Origin: CAXTTV01 sp964247295
GTDB taxonomy: Bacteria; Chloroflexota; Ktedonobacteria; Ktedonobacterales; Ktedonobacteraceae
DNA length: 44,785 nt
Assembly (NCBI GenBank): GCA_964247295.1
Contig: CAXTTV010000015.1
Coordinates: 1 to 44,785, forward strand
Direction: 5' to 3'
Shown here one piece after another: positions 42,389 through 44,785 of the stretch (its first letter is position 1; the number at the start of each line of letters is the position of its first letter). A program made the position numbers and the translations under genes. The notes beneath the pieces are model-generated. The model did not search any database. It had not been told where the DNA came from and worked only from the letters and a program-made list of their open reading frames with translations.

Positions 42389-42430
42389 TTTAGGAGAAGT
42401 CAGGCCTTCAGCATACTGACTTCTCCTAAA
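42389..42430 (-). terminator. Hairpin after the GH57 gene
   Basis: A perfect 15-bp stem (42389-42403 with 42416-42430, loop of 12) lies 10 bp after the GH57 stop codon. It lacks a T run on either strand, so it may stabilise the RNA end rather than terminate it alone. Confidence 0.55.
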
Positions 42431-42439
42431 GAATAATGA

Positions 42440-44620
42440 TCAGATCTGTTTACCTGTGCAAGAGATCTGGACATGCCAGTTCTGCCCACTCTCAAGCGTA
42501 AGGGGCCAGAGAAAGGTTATTGAGCTTCCCTGGTGAGTACGTTCAAACCCGGCCTCCGAGCCAGTCACAGTATCAATAGAGAAACGCCAGAGCGTGGCTG
42601 GTTCGCTGAGTGTAAAGCTCATGTCTTGCTGAAGCCAGCGATTCCCAATATGGAGAGTGCTGACCGCCGGAACCTCACCAGTACTGTCAAAATGGGCGTC
42701 ATCTAATTGGTGACTCTCAAGGGAGTAGTAGGCCTGATCATTGTGACCCCCACCCAGCAGATTCAGGTTCCATTCCACGCCAAAGCGTGACTCCAGCCGC
42801 GACTGACTCTGATTTTGCAGTGTGTACGCAATCTCCAAGCGTTCTTCCCCAATTGGTAAAAAGAGCGTTTTCGTAAGCAAGATCGATACCGGACTCAAGG
42901 CTCCCGCCCGGCGCACCATGCCCTGGCGGTTAAGTATCACCTTTATTCCCCTGTCATCCTGTTGTACCTCAGGGGTATATGGTCGCTCCACAAAATCGCC
43001 GAGATCCTCGAAGGTTGAGCGTGCGAACTCTTGAAGTGTCACGCCGGGAGGCAGAAAGTGATCGATCAGACTATGGCGGCGATACCAATCAACGACCAGA
43101 AGTTGATCCAGATTGGCCTCTTTCGTGCGGATCGTCGTGTGGGGATTTCCGGCTTCGCCCTCCTCTGTGTGGGTACCATGTCTGGCCCGGCGCTCCTGCT
43201 CAAACGTGCGCAGTGTCTGATGGTAGCTTTCCTCGCGTCGAGTCATCACTGAGCAGAGATTATGCTGGCTCCGGCGCAGATCCCACTCGAAAAGGCTTCC
43301 ACCCCGATCCGGTGCGATATAGAGACTCTGCTGATCGCTCTCGATCAAAAGTTCGGGATGGCTATCGCGATCAAAATCCGTAAATTCAGAGCGTTGCCAG
43401 TGAGCAGTGCCCATGAGAGCCTTATCAGCAGCGTTCTCCGCCTTAATGAGGTGATGATAGATTGCTGACCGCACGTGGTTCATATAGATACCGCCAAAGA
43501 GGCCATGCCAGTAGGTATCGTTGGCCTGGGCCTTGAGCAACTGTTTCAGGCCGTATTCATCGCTCGCGCCAGCTTTATAGACCGCATCATGGACGCGCAA
43601 CATCTTCTTATGCTGTGTATTTACCTCGCTGTATTTCACCATAAAATTGCGCCAGAAGCCACCGCGCATAAACTGGAGCAGATCATCGCGGTGTTCATCT
43701 TCAAGGCGATGCAGCAGGTTGCCAAACTGATACGATTTTTTCGCGGGCAGCACCCACTCAGTCATCTCAATATAAGACGAGGTTGGAATATAGACACTTC
43801 CACACGCCGGATACATCTGGGCATACTCTCCTAGAGGGATCAGGCGTATCCACGCGCTATTCTCTTCCAGGGCTGTAAAGAACTGCTCAACCCAGCCACT
43901 ATACCCATCGTGACCCCAGCAATATTCCGATGTGTCGGGCCAGCTCCCGAATTTCTCGCCATCGTCACCCATCGCCAGGATACGGCTTCCATCAAGGGTT
44001 GTTAGAGAGCGAAGTTTTTCAATTGTTTCCCCAACCGGACGCCAGGGAATTGTATAGCGCAGGTCCTTACTTGTTGCATAAACTTTCAGGGGGTACCCAA
44101 GATCTTCCGTCATATAGTAGCCGAGCAGATCTTTATCCTCAAGGCCAACATTCTTAAAATGCACATCATCAACAATCGTCCACTCAATCCCGGCCTTGTG
44201 CATAATTCCAGGAAGTGTGGGTTCCCAGACACGCTCAGCCAGCCACATACCTGTAGGTGATGTATGAAAATTTCGCCTGATCCGCTCGGTCAGACGCGTA
44301 ATCTGCGTCTGTTGATCTGCGCCGGGTATCGAAGGCAGGATAGGCTCATAGTAGCCCCCACTGACAACCTCAATCTGTTGTTGATTCACCAAAGCCGCGA
44401 TCCGCTCTAGAAAATCAGGGTGTGCCTCTTCAATCCAGTCCAGTAAAGAGCCGGTATAGTGAAGAGAGAGCCTGATGCTGGGATGTCTCTCAAGAGCCTT
44501 GAGCATTGGTAAATAGGACTGTTGATAAACCTGTTCAAAAACCCAGGGAAAGTTTCCAACGGGTTGATGATTATGGAGGAGCAGACCCAGGTGAATGCTG
44601 TTAGAACGCCCTGTTGTCAT
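42440..44620 (-). CDS. GH57 alpha-amylase / 4-alpha-glucanotransferase
   Basis: The 726-residue protein has all five GH57 motifs: HNHQP (16-20), GGYYEPIL (88-95), WLAERVWEP (126-134) with E129 as the likely nucleophile, MGDDGEKFG (217-225) with the acid/base Asp, and NDTYWHGLFGGIYMNHVR. The C-terminal half is the beta-rich region found with DUF1925 and DUF1926 in amylases and 4-alpha-glucanotransferases of this family. The substrate is an alpha-1,4-glucan; hydrolysis or transfer cannot be told apart by motif. No signal peptide is visible, so it acts in the cytoplasm on glycogen or maltodextrin. A strong promoter is present 60 bases upstream. It is the only carbohydrate gene here. Confidence 0.95.
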   Translation of the reverse strand: MTTGRSNSIHLGLLLHNHQPVGNFPWVFEQVYQQSYLPMLKALERHPSIRLSLHYTGSLLDWIEEAHPDFLERIAALVNQQQIEVVSGGYYEPILPSIPGADQQTQITRLTERIRRNFHTSPTGMWLAERVWEPTLPGIMHKAGIEWTIVDDVHFKNVGLEDKDLLGYYMTEDLGYPLKVYATSKDLRYTIPWRPVGETIEKLRSLTTLDGSRILAMGDDGEKFGSWPDTSEYCWGHDGYSGWVEQFFTALEENSAWIRLIPLGEYAQMYPACGSVYIPTSSYIEMTEWVLPAKKSYQFGNLLHRLEDEHRDDLLQFMRGGFWRNFMVKYSEVNTQHKKMLRVHDAVYKAGASDEYGLKQLLKAQANDTYWHGLFGGIYMNHVRSAIYHHLIKAENAADKALMGTAHWQRSEFTDFDRDSHPELLIESDQQSLYIAPDRGGSLFEWDLRRSQHNLCSVMTRREESYHQTLRTFEQERRARHGTHTEEGEAGNPHTTIRTKEANLDQLLVVDWYRRHSLIDHFLPPGVTLQEFARSTFEDLGDFVERPYTPEVQQDDRGIKVILNRQGMVRRAGALSPVSILLTKTLFLPIGEERLEIAYTLQNQSQSRLESRFGVEWNLNLLGGGHNDQAYYSLESHQLDDAHFDSTGEVPAVSTLHIGNRWLQQDMSFTLSEPATLWRFSIDTVTGSEAGFERTHQGSSITFLWPLTLESGQNWHVQISCTGKQI

Positions 44621-44686
44621 CTTTTTTTACCTGAAATAATGCTAAAAAAGTTTAGAAGAAATCTTGATTTCGGAGAGTGTGCTCTC

Positions 44687-44715
44687 AATATAACCCAGGG
44701 ACAGAGCGGGGTCAA
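44687..44715 (-). promoter_or_regulatory. Promoter of the GH57 gene
   Basis: On the minus strand TTGACC (44710-44715) and TATATT (44687-44692) are 17 bases apart, near sigma-70 consensus. Transcription would begin about 60 bases before the ATG at 44620. Confidence 0.75.
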
Positions 44716-44785
44716 GCGATAATCTATGATTGCAGGGCTTTTTGGTAGTCCCGTCTTACTAGCATAAAGCCTTACAGAGTAACTG

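Noticed and set aside
1..44785. tRNA genes, rRNA, CRISPR arrays, complete insertion sequences
   Set aside because: Reading both strands of the intergenic regions gave no tRNA T-loop context, no spaced identical repeats and no intact transposase.

Overview
The gene content suggests a Chloroflexota genome, most likely from the Ktedonobacteria. This is an inference from the mix of genes, because no rRNA or other phylogenetic marker lies in the window. The mix includes Ser/Thr kinases and a PP2C phosphatase, a bacteriophytochrome operon, a PF-ChiA-like GH18 chitinase, GH57 amylase, DUF2085, a CHAT-ATPase-TPR giant protein, a Tex protein and an unusually long MraY. Base composition is balanced over most of the window and clearly more AT-rich in the first 1.5 kb. 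One assembly gap of 10 N lies at 21464-21473, inside a gene.

Layout. Positions 1-1504 hold an AT-rich TIR-SAVED gene, the effector architecture of cyclic-oligonucleotide (CBASS) anti-phage immunity. No nucleotide cyclase is visible; the window edge is only 229 bp upstream. Positions 1446-2817 hold a small membrane protein and a multi-zinc-ribbon protein. Positions 2764-6792 (minus) are a light-signalling operon: bacteriophytochrome kinase, a single-domain receiver, then a receiver-kinase hybrid. Positions 7102-8807 hold a Gln/Gly-rich small protein ending in a strong terminator and a secreted chitinase. Positions 9160-14842 hold the GTPase ObgE, a structured intergenic region, and a 1305-residue CHAT/NTPase/TPR protein whose CHAT domain carries a zinc-knuckle insertion. 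An MFS exporter follows on the minus strand.

Positions 16318-20958 (minus) look like one operon: queuosine salvage enzyme, MurE and an extended MraY, ending at a strong hairpin terminator. Positions 21101-22550 carry a divergent polyprenyl-synthase-like gene and a MarR-like regulator. Positions 22821-23910 carry an ECF sigma factor and a divergent HxxxCxxC anti-sigma protein; a SigR-like promoter (GGGAAT-N18-GTT) lies in front of the anti-sigma gene. Positions 23966-28598 (minus) run, in order of transcription, from a PknB-type kinase and a HEAT-repeat protein to CcdA and a DUF2085 membrane protein. Positions 28900-30147 carry a primary-like sigma factor with two good promoter candidates.

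Positions 30282-32896 carry a membrane-anchored protein of unknown function, divergent from a membrane-bound kinase-like protein that has lost the DFG aspartate. Then follow Tex (33002-35338), a quinone oxidoreductase, a 680-bp gene-poor stretch with repeats and hairpins, an FtsH with a protease-domain insertion (37072-39354), a membrane-anchored protein, a CAP-domain lipoprotein, a PP2C phosphatase and a GH57 amylase-type enzyme.

The window combines housekeeping genes (ObgE, MurE/MraY, sigma factors, Tex, FtsH) with signalling and two immunity-like proteins (TIR-SAVED; CHAT-NTPase-TPR). The most system-like candidates are TIR-SAVED with its unseen upstream partner, the zinc-inserted CHAT protein, and the pseudokinase. 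Function calls rest on motif reading alone; no database search was run.
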